Shown here: positions 53,801 to 61,746 of the stretch, piece by piece
How the letters are laid out: each line of letters starts with the position of its first letter
Numbering within the stretch: the first letter of the stretch is position 1
Assembly: GCF_030063355.1 (NCBI RefSeq)
Contig: NZ_JASISZ010000027.1
Location: 23,409-87,408 of the forward strand
Direction: 5' to 3'
Length of the DNA: 64,000 nucleotides
DNA from: Streptomyces sp. PH10-H1
GTDB lineage: Bacteria; Actinomycetota; Actinomycetes; Streptomycetales; Streptomycetaceae
Notes under the pieces: generated by a model
What the model was told of the DNA's origin: nothing
What the model saw: only the letters and a program-made list of their open reading frames with translations
Databases searched by the model: none
Position numbers and translations under genes: made by a program

Positions 53801-54941
53801 GATGGGCCGCCAGGTCGAGGCGTCCACCGTGCTCGCGCTGCCCGGCCTGATGCGCGCCGACGACGGCGCGTTCCTGGCGGACGACTCGCTCATCGCCCCG
53901 TTCGAGATCCGCGGGGGCTGGCTGCGGCTCGGCGCCGCGCGGGTCGGACGCCGGGCCTTCGTCGGGAACTCCGGCATCGTCGGCGCGGGCCGTGAGCTGC
54001 CTGACAACACCCTCATCGGGGTGCTGTCCGATGCCCCCGCACACGCCGAACCCGGTTCCTCCTGGACCGGGCGGCCCGGCTTCGCCCTGCCCCGCGTCGC
54101 GGACCCGGCGGATCCCAGCCGCACCTACGACCCGCCGCGGCGGCTGGTCCTGGCCCGCGCGGCGGTGGAACTGTGCCGCGCCGTCCCGGTGTTGTGCGCC
54201 GCACTGCTGGCGGCCGCGACCTTCGCCGCGCTGCAGGCCGTCTTCGCCGCGGACGGCCTGCTGGCCGGGGCCGCCGTTGGAGGACTGGTAGCCGTGGGCG
54301 CGGGCGTCGTCGCCTGTCTCATCACGACGGCGGCCAAGTGGATTCTGGTGGGCCGCTTCCGCACGGGCGAGCACCCGTTGTGGTCCTCGTTCGTCTGGCG
54401 CAACGAGTTGTACGACAACTTCGTGGAAGAGCTGGCCATGCCGTGGCTCGGCACGACCCTGACCGGCACGCCGTTCATGAACATCTGGCTGCGCAGCCTG
54501 GGCGCGCACATCGGCCGCGGTGTGTGGTGCGAGAGCCACTGGCTGCCCGAGGCGGATCTGGTGCACCTGGACGACGGGGCCAGCGTCAACCGCGGGTGCG
54601 TGCTGCAAACGCACCTGTTCCACGACCGGCTGATGCGCCTGGATACGGTCCACGTCGGGGAGGGCGCCACCCTCGGCCCGCACTCCATCGTGCTTCCCGG
54701 CTCCGTCCTCGGCGCCGGAGCCTGCGTCGGCGCATCCTCCCTCGTCATGCGCGGCGAGGGCGTACCGGCGGGATCCCGCTGGGTGGGCAACCCGGTGGCT
54801 CCGTGGCCGCAGGCGCCTTCCACCCCGGGACAGCGGTCGGCCCCGCCCTCGGACAACGGCATTCTGCGCGGGACCGGCCGGCACCGCAGAAGCGCGGTGC
54901 GGCCGGCACGCGGGGAGGATCTGCGGGTCCGGGGAGGGTGA
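50814..54941 (+). CDS. Pls/PosA-family membrane-bound nonribosomal peptide synthetase
   Basis: The 1375-residue protein has the architecture of epsilon-poly-L-lysine synthetase and relatives. An adenylation domain (about 40-520) has FTSGTTGRPKGV, NTYGPTET, YRSGDLVR and KVAGRRVELGEI; the carrier domain's Ser lies in FFALGGTSLAAAKL (about 578). Six TM helices in three pairs (about 642-702, 880-945, 1106-1175) separate three tandem C-like domains with hexapeptide features (GRNVDLHTAPPVTGMARFG, AFVGNSGIVGAGRELPDN, WLPEADLVHLDDGASVNRG). Such enzymes activate one amino acid and polymerise it at the membrane, releasing a homo-poly(amino acid). GTG 50814 is first in frame; no strong ribosome-binding site. 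It is not in an operon. Confidence 0.9.
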   Translation: MKAPERHGEASVRYSAGEFGERAPGFAAGAVWPVAGAAPARTLIDVLEASAQACPDAPALDAGTDARPGAGPAVLDYRTLTARVAELADRLAAAGIGRGDRVGVRVPSGTADLYLAILAVLRTGAAYVPVDADDPDERAELIWADAAVCAVIGADRVILPRPQQRPGGRPGRPGPDDDAWIIFTSGTTGRPKGVAVSHRSAAAFVDAEARIFLRGAPLGPGDRVLAGLSVAFDASCEEMWLAWRHGACLVPAPRSLVRAGSDLGPWLVERGITVVSTVPTLVALWPVESLTRVRLLILGGEACPAELVERLAAPYRELWNTYGPTETTVVACAALLTPGQPVRIGTPLDGWEIAVVDGEGKPVAWYETGELLIGGVGAARYLDPGKDAEKFRPCPWLRSPRVYRSGDLVRAEPEGLVFVGRGDEQVKVAGRRVELGEIDAALQALPGVRAAAAAVRDTAAGGQVLVGYLVLDPPEPSPQSPRSPREQPGQRFDSGAARGLLSERLPAPLVPALAVVDELPTRTSGKVDRNALPWPLPTAAGMGACPADDGVPLGATASWLAAKWQEALGLPVTGNSDFFALGGTSLAAAKLVSVLRERYPGVSVTEIYGRPRLLDLATRLDELGGGPREVRRVRPTPRRAGAVQALVLAVLYAVGGLRWMLGLAAADNVIGPLPWAPHTSWWLILGGWLALSSAAGRLAIGSASARLLTAGMRPGSYPRGGSVHLRLWAAERTVAMFNIASLLGTPWARHYARALGCRVGRNVDLHTAPPVTGMARFGSGCSVEPEADVAGWWLDGDVLHLGGIEVGAGARVGTRSTLMPGARIGDGADIAPGSCVLGTVPRQQQWHGSPARPVTGAPPAGDGWPRPDHRRSHRWDLAYALTLPVFSLLPLISGAPAMWMTYEAIRGERTLTGVLMWLLGMTPLLVLVSVACYAGLIVVLVRLFSIPVKPGHHPAHGGVAWCTWVVMGLMNTARGSLFPFYASLFTPVWLRLLGARMGRQVEASTVLALPGLMRADDGAFLADDSLIAPFEIRGGWLRLGAARVGRRAFVGNSGIVGAGRELPDNTLIGVLSDAPAHAEPGSSWTGRPGFALPRVADPADPSRTYDPPRRLVLARAAVELCRAVPVLCAALLAAATFAALQAVFAADGLLAGAAVGGLVAVGAGVVACLITTAAKWILVGRFRTGEHPLWSSFVWRNELYDNFVEELAMPWLGTTLTGTPFMNIWLRSLGAHIGRGVWCESHWLPEADLVHLDDGASVNRGCVLQTHLFHDRLMRLDTVHVGEGATLGPHSIVLPGSVLGAGACVGASSLVMRGEGVPAGSRWVGNPVAPWPQAPSTPGQRSAPPSDNGILRGTGRHRRSAVRPARGEDLRVRGG

Positions 54942-55024
54942 CCCGCCGGGCGGCAGGCGTCCGGCCGGCTGTCGCCCATCAGGGTCTCCGCCAGCGGCGC
55001 TGCGGCACCGCCCTCCGCGTGCCC

Positions 55025-55441
55025 TTACGAGGAGAGCGTCTCGACCGACACCCGCCACAGTCGCTCTGCCGCTTCGGGGTCGAGTGCGTACGGGGCGACA
55101 CCCTGCCGGGTGCCGGGCTGGTTCGGAGCCGCTTCGTTGCAGTCCTCGAAGTACCGGCCGCCGATGCCCTCGAGGAGGGGTGACGTCGCGACCAGCACGG
55201 AGGTGGCAGCGCCCTGCTCGGGCGTCTTCCACTGGCCGCCGCCACCGCCCTGGGCGCTCAGGCGGTCGAGCTCCTCCATGGAGATGTGACGCTGCAGGTT
55301 GGTCCTGATCGCACCGGGCATCAGCGCGTTGACGGTGATGCCGTCGCCCGACCAGCGCTTCGTCGCCTCGACGCCGAACAGGACGTCGGCCGTCTTGGAC
55401 TGCCCGTACGCGGCCCACGGCTCGTAGGCGCGTTCGCGCGA
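55025..55441 (-). pseudogene. Short-chain dehydrogenase, C-terminal part only
   Basis: The minus strand encodes YEPWAAYGQSKTADVLFGVEATKRWSGDGITVNALMPGAIRTNL and the rest of a retinol-dehydrogenase-like SDR to a stop at 55025. The YxxSK catalytic motif is present but the N-terminal 170 residues with the TGxxxGIG dinucleotide site are missing. The break lies at about 55440, where TetR sequence starts on the other strand. Protein-like residues end there sharply. Confidence 0.75.
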
Positions 55442-55690
55442 GCGCTCATCGCCTCGGGCGGCAACCCCTTCGCGCACAGCCGCGACCAGCTGGTCGCCGC
55501 GATCACCACGCTGCTGCGCGCGGGCGCCGCCGCCAGCACCGTGCGCTGGGACATCGAGCCCGGCGATGTACTCGTGAGCCTGAGCGGAGTGTCCCTCGCC
55601 GCCGGGGAGCCCGCGCAGCGCGAACTGGCCCGCCGGCTGCTCGACCTGCTGATGGACGGCCTGCGCTACCGCGCCACCGCCAACCAGTGA
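55442..55690 (+). pseudogene. TetR-family regulator, C-terminal part only
   Basis: On the plus strand ARALIASGGNPFAHSRDQLVAAITTLLRAGAAASTVRWDIEPGDVLVSLSGVSLAAGEPAQRELARRLLDLLMDGLR and a stop at 55690 form the ligand-binding end of a TetR regulator. The helix-turn-helix N-terminal part (about 100 residues) is absent. It joins head-to-head with the SDR fragment, the usual arrangement for a TetR repressor controlling a divergent dehydrogenase. Confidence 0.7.
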
Positions 55691-55815
55691 CGTGACCGGC
55701 GCACCGAGAGCTCCCCCGCGGATTCGTGCGCGGTTTTCTGTTATCCGCGTCCGGCTGCCGGATCTCCTGAGTGTTGGACCGCACTCAGCAGACCCCGCAC
55801 CGAAAGCGAACCCGC

Positions 55816-56724
55816 GTGAACCGTGACACCCAGCCCCAGACGTCCACCCCGGAGCCCGGCGCGAGCGGGCCCCAGCCCCGACAGCACCAGGACGGCCGGG
55901 TCGCGCACTCGGCCGCCGACCGGGGCCGCAGCGCCGGCCGGCACAGCGGGCGGAGCGGGCTGCATCGGGGGCGTCGCTCGCGCTGGGCCGCGACGGTGGG
56001 CGGCGCGGCCGCGTTGATAGTCGTCGCGGGCGGCGGATACGGCATGGTCCGGTCGGTGACGGACCGGACCGACGAGAACCGTTCGGCCGCCGATGCCCTG
56101 CCTGTACCCGCCGCACCGAACTCCGCCGAAACGCCCGCTTCCGCCTCGGCGTCCACGGCGTCCGCGGTCCCGGCCGCCCCTTCGCGCAGTGCTTCTCCGA
56201 CCGCGACCGCCCCCGGGGGACAGCCCGGTACCAGCCCGGCCGCCACCACTCCGCGCACCAGCACGGGCGCCGGCGGCACGGGCCCGGACAGCGCTCCCAA
56301 AGCCCCCTCCGCCCTCACCCGGTCCGGCGGCGCGACGACTGCCCGGTACGCGCAACACGTCGTGGAGATGGTCAACACCGAACGCGCCAAGAAGGGCTGC
56401 GCCCCCGTCACCGTCAACGCGAAGCTGCAGGCCGCGGCGCAGGGGCACTCCGACGACATGGCCGCCCGCGACTACTACCAGCACGACACCCCCGAGGGCG
56501 TCGGACCCGGCGAACGCATGACGTCGGCCGGCTACCACTGGAGCACCTGGGGCGAAAACATCTACAAGAGCCCCAAGGACGCCCAAACCGCGATGGACGG
56601 CTGGATGAAGAGCCCCGGGCACCGTGACAACATCCTCAACTGCGCCTTCAAGGAGATCGGCGTCGGCATCAACCTCAGTTCGAACGGTCCCTGGTGGACC
56701 CAGGACTTCTCCTCGGCTTCCTGA
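55816..56724 (+). CDS. Membrane-anchored CAP-domain protein
   Basis: The 302-residue protein has a 53-residue cytoplasmic N-terminus rich in Arg, one TM helix (about 54-78, RWAATVGGAAALIVVAGGGY), a Ser/Pro/Thr-rich stalk (80-175) and a CAP/SCP domain (about 180-302: HVVEMVNTERAKKGCAPVTVN, AQGHSDDMAARDYYQHDTPEGVGP, YHWSTWGENIYKS, SPGHRDNILNCAFKEIGVG). Family residues His, Glu and His are present. It stands 9 bases before a sigma factor gene that carries a closely similar CAP domain. GTG 55816 chosen. The two probably share one signal outside the cell. Confidence 0.9.
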   Translation: MNRDTQPQTSTPEPGASGPQPRQHQDGRVAHSAADRGRSAGRHSGRSGLHRGRRSRWAATVGGAAALIVVAGGGYGMVRSVTDRTDENRSAADALPVPAAPNSAETPASASASTASAVPAAPSRSASPTATAPGGQPGTSPAATTPRTSTGAGGTGPDSAPKAPSALTRSGGATTARYAQHVVEMVNTERAKKGCAPVTVNAKLQAAAQGHSDDMAARDYYQHDTPEGVGPGERMTSAGYHWSTWGENIYKSPKDAQTAMDGWMKSPGHRDNILNCAFKEIGVGINLSSNGPWWTQDFSSAS

Positions 56725-56733
56725 GGCCCCGCG

Positions 56734-58326
56734 ATGCGGATCGAGCGGATCGATACGGCGCGGATCAATGCAGCGGCACGAACGAGCGGACGGGAGCGGG
56801 CAGGCGTGGAGCGGGAATGCGGGGCCGCGCTGGTGGTGGCCGCCAGGGCCGGGGACGAAGAGGCCCGCGAGCAGCTGGTCGCTGCGTATCTGCCGTTGGT
56901 CTACAACATCGTGGGCCGGGCGCTGGACGGACATGCCGACGTGGACGACGTCGTGCAGGAAACCATGCTGCGCGCGCTGAGCGCCCTCGCCAACCTGCGC
57001 GATCCCGCGTCCTTCCGCTCCTGGCTGGTGGCCATCGCCATGAACCAGGTCCGCCGGCTGCGGTCGGTGGACGGCACCTCCCGGTCCGCCGGGCTCGACC
57101 AGGCGCGGGAGATCGCCGATCCGACGGCCGACTTCACCGACCTGACGATCTGGCGGCTGGGCCTGTCCGGGCAGCGCCGGGAGGTGGCGGAAGCCACCCG
57201 CTGGCTCGACGCGGACGACCGGGAACTGCTGTCGCTGTGGTGGCTGGAGGCCGCGGACGTCATCACCCGCGACGAACTGGCCGCCGGGCTCGGGGTCCCC
57301 GCACGGCATGCGGCGGTCCGCGTCCAGCGGATGAAGGAGCAGCTGGAAACCGGCCGGCTCGTGGTGCGGGCGCTGGCAGCCGTGCCGCGCTGCCCCGAGC
57401 TCGAGGCGCTCATCGCGCCGTGGGACCAGGTGCCGTCCGCCCTGTGGCGCAAACGCATCGCCCGGCACGCCCGTACCTGTCCCGCCTGCTCAGGACACGC
57501 GGCCGGTCTGGTGCCGGCCGAGGGACTGCTCGCCCGCCTCAGCCTGGTGCCGCTCGTCCACTCCCCCGCCTGCGCGTCGCCGCCGGACCCGCACCTCGGC
57601 GCGGCCGGCGTATCGGGACACGCCTCCGCCACCTCACCTCCTGCTGCGGACGGGACGCCGCCCACACCGTCCGCACCGTCCGGCCCGGGCGGGAATCCGC
57701 CGCACGCGCGGCGGCCCCGTACGGCGGCCGTGGTCGCGGTCGCGCTGCTGGTGACGGGGGCGGTCGTCGTAGCCGTGCTGCGGGCGGCGCCAGGACAGCC
57801 GCCCTCGGGACCGGAGGCCGAGCGGCACCCGACGGCCCCTGTATCCGCCGCGCCCAGCCCCGCCCCGGCCGTTCCGACGACGGCCGTACCGGCAGCGCCC
57901 TCCAGCACCGCCGCACCCGCCCCGCAACCGCCCGTCCGCCCCCGGCCGAGCCTCGAACAGCAGGTGACCGAACTGGTCAATGCCCAACGGGCGCTCCACG
58001 GCTGCCGACCGGTGCGCGTCGACGCGAGACTGCACACCGCGGCTCAGGGCCACTCCGACGACATGGCCGCACGCGACTACTACCAGCACGACAGCCCGGA
58101 GGGCGTCGGGCCGGACGCGCGGATCACCGCCACCGGCTATGCGTGGAGTCGGTGGGGCGAGAACATCGACCGGGGTCCCGCGACCGCCGCCCGCGCCGTC
58201 GCCGACTGGATGAACGATGCCCCGCACCGGGACAACATCCTCAACTGCCGCTTCACCCACCTCGGAGTGGGTGCCAACCTCGGCTCCAGCGGACCGTACT
58301 GGACCCAGGACTTCGCCGCCCACTGA
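56734..58326 (+). CDS. ECF sigma factor fused to zinc finger, TM helix and extracellular CAP domain
   Basis: The 530-residue protein combines a sigma-70 region 2 (about 30-110, with DVDDVVQETMLRAL and FRSWLVAIAMNQVRRL), a region 4 (about 155-215, LDADDRELLSLWWLEAADV and ARHAAVRVQRM), an anti-sigma-type zinc site (HARTCPAC, about 248-255), a Pro/Ser linker, one TM helix (about 326-350, AAVVAVALLVTGAVVVAVL) and a C-terminal CAP domain (about 405-530: VTELVNAQRALHGC, QGHSDDMAARDYYQHDSPEG, NAPHRDN-type DAPHRDNILNCRF). The sigma part would be tethered to the membrane unless cut free. Start ATG 56734 has GAGG upstream; GTG 56806 is in frame. Co-transcribed with the CAP paralogue. Confidence 0.93.
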   Translation: MRIERIDTARINAAARTSGRERAGVERECGAALVVAARAGDEEAREQLVAAYLPLVYNIVGRALDGHADVDDVVQETMLRALSALANLRDPASFRSWLVAIAMNQVRRLRSVDGTSRSAGLDQAREIADPTADFTDLTIWRLGLSGQRREVAEATRWLDADDRELLSLWWLEAADVITRDELAAGLGVPARHAAVRVQRMKEQLETGRLVVRALAAVPRCPELEALIAPWDQVPSALWRKRIARHARTCPACSGHAAGLVPAEGLLARLSLVPLVHSPACASPPDPHLGAAGVSGHASATSPPAADGTPPTPSAPSGPGGNPPHARRPRTAAVVAVALLVTGAVVVAVLRAAPGQPPSGPEAERHPTAPVSAAPSPAPAVPTTAVPAAPSSTAAPAPQPPVRPRPSLEQQVTELVNAQRALHGCRPVRVDARLHTAAQGHSDDMAARDYYQHDSPEGVGPDARITATGYAWSRWGENIDRGPATAARAVADWMNDAPHRDNILNCRFTHLGVGANLGSSGPYWTQDFAAH

Positions 58327-58393
58327 CACCGACCGCTGATGCGCATGGTGTCCGGTCCGTCGCATCCGATGCTCCGAGCCGTAGGCTGGATCC

Positions 58394-59053
58394 ATGGAAC
58401 TGACCGTGGCGGAAGAGCTGTTGCTGCTGGGCCGTGGTCCCCAGGGCCGGAGCGCGATGTCCGGCCTGGTGGCCACGCGAGGTGTGGCGGGCGCCCTGCT
58501 GATCGAACTGGCTCTGCAGGAGCGGATCATCGTCCAGGACGGCCGGCTTGCCGCGGCCAAGTCCGACGCGGGCGGATCGTACGACCCCGAGCTGGACACC
58601 CTCTGCCGGCAGATCCGCGATGAGCGGCGGCGCACCGCCAAGGCCTGGGTGCAGAAGGCGGAGTCCCGCCGGGTCAACGCGAGGATCCTGTCCGGGCTGG
58701 CCGCCAAGGGCGTACTGCGCGAACAGCCGTACCGCGTGCTGGGCCTGTTCCCTGTCGTTCGCTGGACCGAACAGGATCCGGCACTGGCGGCCGGGGTGCG
58801 CCGGCGCCTCACCGCGGCCCTCCAAGGGGAGCCCACCGACGACCGTACCGTCGCGCTCATCGCCCTGGTGGACGCCTGCGGGCTCTCCCGGAAGCTCTTT
58901 CCGGAGCTGGATTCCCGTACGCGCAAGGCCCGTATCAACGAGCTGTCGCAGTCCCAGTGGGGCGCGGCCGCTGTCCGCGACGCCGTCACCGCGGTACGTG
59001 CGGGCGTGACGGCGGCCATCGTGGCCGCCAGCTCGGCGTCGTCCGCGGCCTGA
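58394..59053 (+). CDS. GPP34 (Golgi phosphoprotein 3-like) protein
   Basis: The 219-residue protein begins ELTVAEELLLLGRGPQGRSAMSG, the GPP34 signature, with the GALLIELALQERIIVQDGRL segment and a helical C-terminal half (TVALIALVDACGLSRKLFP). Bacterial GPP34 proteins are soluble, helical and often encoded near secreted or membrane functions; in eukaryotes relatives bind phosphoinositide. ATG 58394. It follows the sigma-CAP gene by 67 bases on the same strand; a shared transcript is possible. Confidence 0.92.
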   Translation: MELTVAEELLLLGRGPQGRSAMSGLVATRGVAGALLIELALQERIIVQDGRLAAAKSDAGGSYDPELDTLCRQIRDERRRTAKAWVQKAESRRVNARILSGLAAKGVLREQPYRVLGLFPVVRWTEQDPALAAGVRRRLTAALQGEPTDDRTVALIALVDACGLSRKLFPELDSRTRKARINELSQSQWGAAAVRDAVTAVRAGVTAAIVAASSASSAA

Positions 59054-59344
59054 GGCCGGGACCGGTGCCCGGGCTGCCGGCCCACTTCTCCTGACGAGGC
59101 GTCGGATCCGAGCAGCTGGGTGGCAATAGTATTTTAATCGCCCGCGGTGACATTCCGATCGACGCCGCGCATTCCGTTCGGGTGAACGTGCGGAAGGGCG
59201 GCCTGCGGGCCGTCGGCGGCCCGATCTGCGGGCTGGTGACGGGCCGCCCGGGGCTCGTGTGGAGAATGGCGGGAGCCGGCCCGGTACGCGCGGGGCGTGG
59301 GGCCGGCTTCCGGGATTTTTCGCGGGCTTAGAGGAGCACGGCCG

Positions 59345-60067
59345 ATGGGCGCACCGCTACTGCAACTCACCGGCGTGAGCCGCACCTATGGGAAGCGGCG
59401 GGTGCTGTATCCGGTCGACCTCTCGCTGGACGGCGGTCAGTGCGTCGCGCTGCTGGGTCACAACGGCTCGGGGAAGTCCACGCTGCTGCGGATCGCCGCC
59501 GGGCGTGACAAGCCGACGACCGGCAAGGTCGCCTTCGACGGGCTGCCGATGACGGAGAACGACGCGCGGGTGCGGGCCCGGGTCGCGGTCGTCGGGGACA
59601 CCGTGGCCTGCTATCCGGACCTCACCGTGCGCCAGCACCTGCAGCTCGTCGCGGTCGCGCACGGGGTGGAGGGGGCGGAGGCGTGGATCGATCATGTACT
59701 CGCCGACCGGCTGCTGAGCGAGCACGCCGCGTCCCTGCCCTCGGGTCTGTCCTCCGGGCAGCTGCAGTCGCTGCTGCTGGCCTCCGCGCTCGTTCGCCCG
59801 CGCGATCTGCTGCTGCTGGACGAGCCCGAGCAGCGGCTCGACCCCGCCGCGCGGCGGCGGCTGGGCGACCTGATCGCCGCGGAGGCGGCCGACGGGGTGG
59901 GCGTGCTGCTGGTCACCCATCACGCGGAGCTGGCGCGGGCGGTCGCGGACCGGGTGCTGGTGCTGCGCGAGGGCCGGCTGATCGCGGACGGCACACCGCA
60001 GCAGGTGCTTACCGACGACGCGGCGGACACCACCTGGCAGACCGGCGTCCCGGACGGGGCGAAGTGA
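59345..60067 (+). CDS. ABC transporter ATP-binding protein
   Basis: The 240-residue ATPase has Walker A GHNGSGKST, Q-loop region VRARVAVVGDTV, the signature LSSGQLQSLLLASALVRP (a variant of LSGGQ), Walker B LLLLDEPEQRLD and the switch His in LLVTHHAEL. GAGGAG precedes ATG 59345. Its stop overlaps the start of the permease gene (GTGA), so they form an exporter pair. The substrate is unknown; the gene begins a three-gene operon. Confidence 0.95.
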   Translation: MGAPLLQLTGVSRTYGKRRVLYPVDLSLDGGQCVALLGHNGSGKSTLLRIAAGRDKPTTGKVAFDGLPMTENDARVRARVAVVGDTVACYPDLTVRQHLQLVAVAHGVEGAEAWIDHVLADRLLSEHAASLPSGLSSGQLQSLLLASALVRPRDLLLLDEPEQRLDPAARRRLGDLIAAEAADGVGVLLVTHHAELARAVADRVLVLREGRLIADGTPQQVLTDDAADTTWQTGVPDGAK

Positions 60068-61746
60068 GCACCACGGCGGCGCGGACCGGGGAGCGGGACG
60101 ACGAACGCGACGCCTCCTGGGCCGAGGAGGACGACTGGACCGAGGAGGCGCTGCGGCTGCTGCGCGATCTGCGCTCGCCGCACCGTCGCAAGCGTGCGGG
60201 CCAGATCGGCTTCACGGTGTACTGCGTGCTGCTGATCCTGGTCGTGTGGGGCGTACTGCCCGGGTTCAGCCTGTTCATCAAGAGCTCCATGGGCGCGGAC
60301 TACACCGTCCACGGCGCGGCGATCCTCGCCGCACTGCCGTCCGGCGTCTGCGCGCTGGTTCTCGGCTCGCTGCTGATCGTCGCGCGCGACGCGCTGTGGC
60401 GGGGACCGGTGGTGCCGCCCCGCGACAGTGCGGACTGGCTGCTGACCCAGCCGGTACGCATCGCCCGGATCCTGCTGCCGTGGTTCTGGCTGTCGTGCGG
60501 GGCCTCGCTGGCAGTGGGGCTGCTGGCCTCCATGATCGGCATGGTGACGCTGGGGCTGACGGTCAAGACCGGGCTCGCCGCGGCCTTCGCCTGGTGTGCG
60601 GTGGGCGGGGTGTGCGTGCCGCTGCTCGCCACCGCGCTCGGCGTGGCCGTCGAGGCGTACGAGTCCATCGCGCGCTGGGTGCGGGCCGCCACTCCGTACG
60701 TGAGTGTCCTCGTGCTGGCCCTCGCCGCGCAGAGCGCGCTGGCGGCGGCCGGACACCGGGTGCCATGGCTGGAGCGGATCGAGCTGCGGTCCGGGCCGTG
60801 GGGCTGGATCGGCATCGCCGCGCTGTCGCCGACCCCGGCAGCCGTGCCGGGCGGGCCGATCGCGGCGGTCCTGGCGCTGGCCGCGGCGGCCGCGGGCATC
60901 GTGCTGGCGCGGCGGGCGGCGGGTTCCCTGCCGCTGGCCACCGTGCGGCAGCGATCACGCACCACGACCGGGGTGATGGCCGCGCTGCTCACCGTCGAAC
61001 TGCGCACCGCCCGGCAGGTCGCCGCGGGTGCCTCCGGGACCCCGCGCCCCGCCCGGCTGACGCTGCCCGCACCGCGCCGCGCGGCCCTGGCCGTGCCGTG
61101 GCGCGACCTGCTCGCACTGCTCCACTCCCCCGGCCGCCTCGGACGCGCCCTCGTGCTGACCGTGCTCTCCGTCCTGGGCGCGGTCGTGGCCGCCGGCGCG
61201 CACCGTGTCGGAGGCCTCGCGGCGACGGCCGCCGCGCTGGTCTTCGGCTACTGGGCGGTCGCCCAGCTCCTCGAACCGGCCCGGCTGGAGACCGACGACA
61301 CCCGGCGCGGCTCGTGGTCCCCCTATCCCTACGGCGGCCTGATGCTGCGTCACACGATCGTGCCCGTGGCCCTGGGGCTGCTGGTCTCCCTCCTGGCGGC
61401 GGCGTGCGTGGCGCTGCTCGGCGGCGGGGTCCGCGTCGCGCTGGCGCCCGCCGTCGTTCCGGCATTCGTCGCGGCGGGCCTGGTGAACGCCTGCCGGGGC
61501 GTGTCCAAGCAGCATCTGCTGCTCTCGCCCGCGCAGAGCCCGACCGGCAGCGTCGGCCCCGTGCTGTTCCTGGCCTGGTACCTGTCCGGCCCGCTGGTGG
61601 CTGTCGCCGCGCTGACCGTCCCGTTCGTGATGGCCCTGCACACCCCGACCGCCGCGCATCTCGCCCTCACCGCGTGCGTGAGCGCGGTCGTCACCGCGGG
61701 CCTGCTGCGCTGGGCGTACGCACGGGCCGGAAAGCTGCTCGCGTGA
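60064..61746 (+). CDS. ABC transporter permease (about 12 TM)
   Basis: The 560-residue protein has a 45-residue acidic cytoplasmic start (DDERDASWAEEDDWTEEALRLLRDLRSPHRRKRAG) and about 12 hydrophobic segments (for example TVYCVLLILVVWGVLPGFSLFI, LVLGSLLIVARDALW, VLALAAQSALAAAG, ALVLTVLSVLGAVVAAG). It resembles the ABC-2 or DUF6297-type actinobacterial exporter permeases. GTG 60064 overlaps the ATPase stop. Together they should move a lipid, peptide or antibiotic outward; no substrate gene is near. The next gene overlaps its end as well. Confidence 0.88.
   Translation: MSTTAARTGERDDERDASWAEEDDWTEEALRLLRDLRSPHRRKRAGQIGFTVYCVLLILVVWGVLPGFSLFIKSSMGADYTVHGAAILAALPSGVCALVLGSLLIVARDALWRGPVVPPRDSADWLLTQPVRIARILLPWFWLSCGASLAVGLLASMIGMVTLGLTVKTGLAAAFAWCAVGGVCVPLLATALGVAVEAYESIARWVRAATPYVSVLVLALAAQSALAAAGHRVPWLERIELRSGPWGWIGIAALSPTPAAVPGGPIAAVLALAAAAAGIVLARRAAGSLPLATVRQRSRTTTGVMAALLTVELRTARQVAAGASGTPRPARLTLPAPRRAALAVPWRDLLALLHSPGRLGRALVLTVLSVLGAVVAAGAHRVGGLAATAAALVFGYWAVAQLLEPARLETDDTRRGSWSPYPYGGLMLRHTIVPVALGLLVSLLAAACVALLGGGVRVALAPAVVPAFVAAGLVNACRGVSKQHLLLSPAQSPTGSVGPVLFLAWYLSGPLVAVAALTVPFVMALHTPTAAHLALTACVSAVVTAGLLRWAYARAGKLLA

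Noticed and set aside
52917..55418. 833-codon open frame antisense to the synthetase
   Set aside because: No domain and only composition-driven residues; the sense frame has all the adenylation and carrier motifs.
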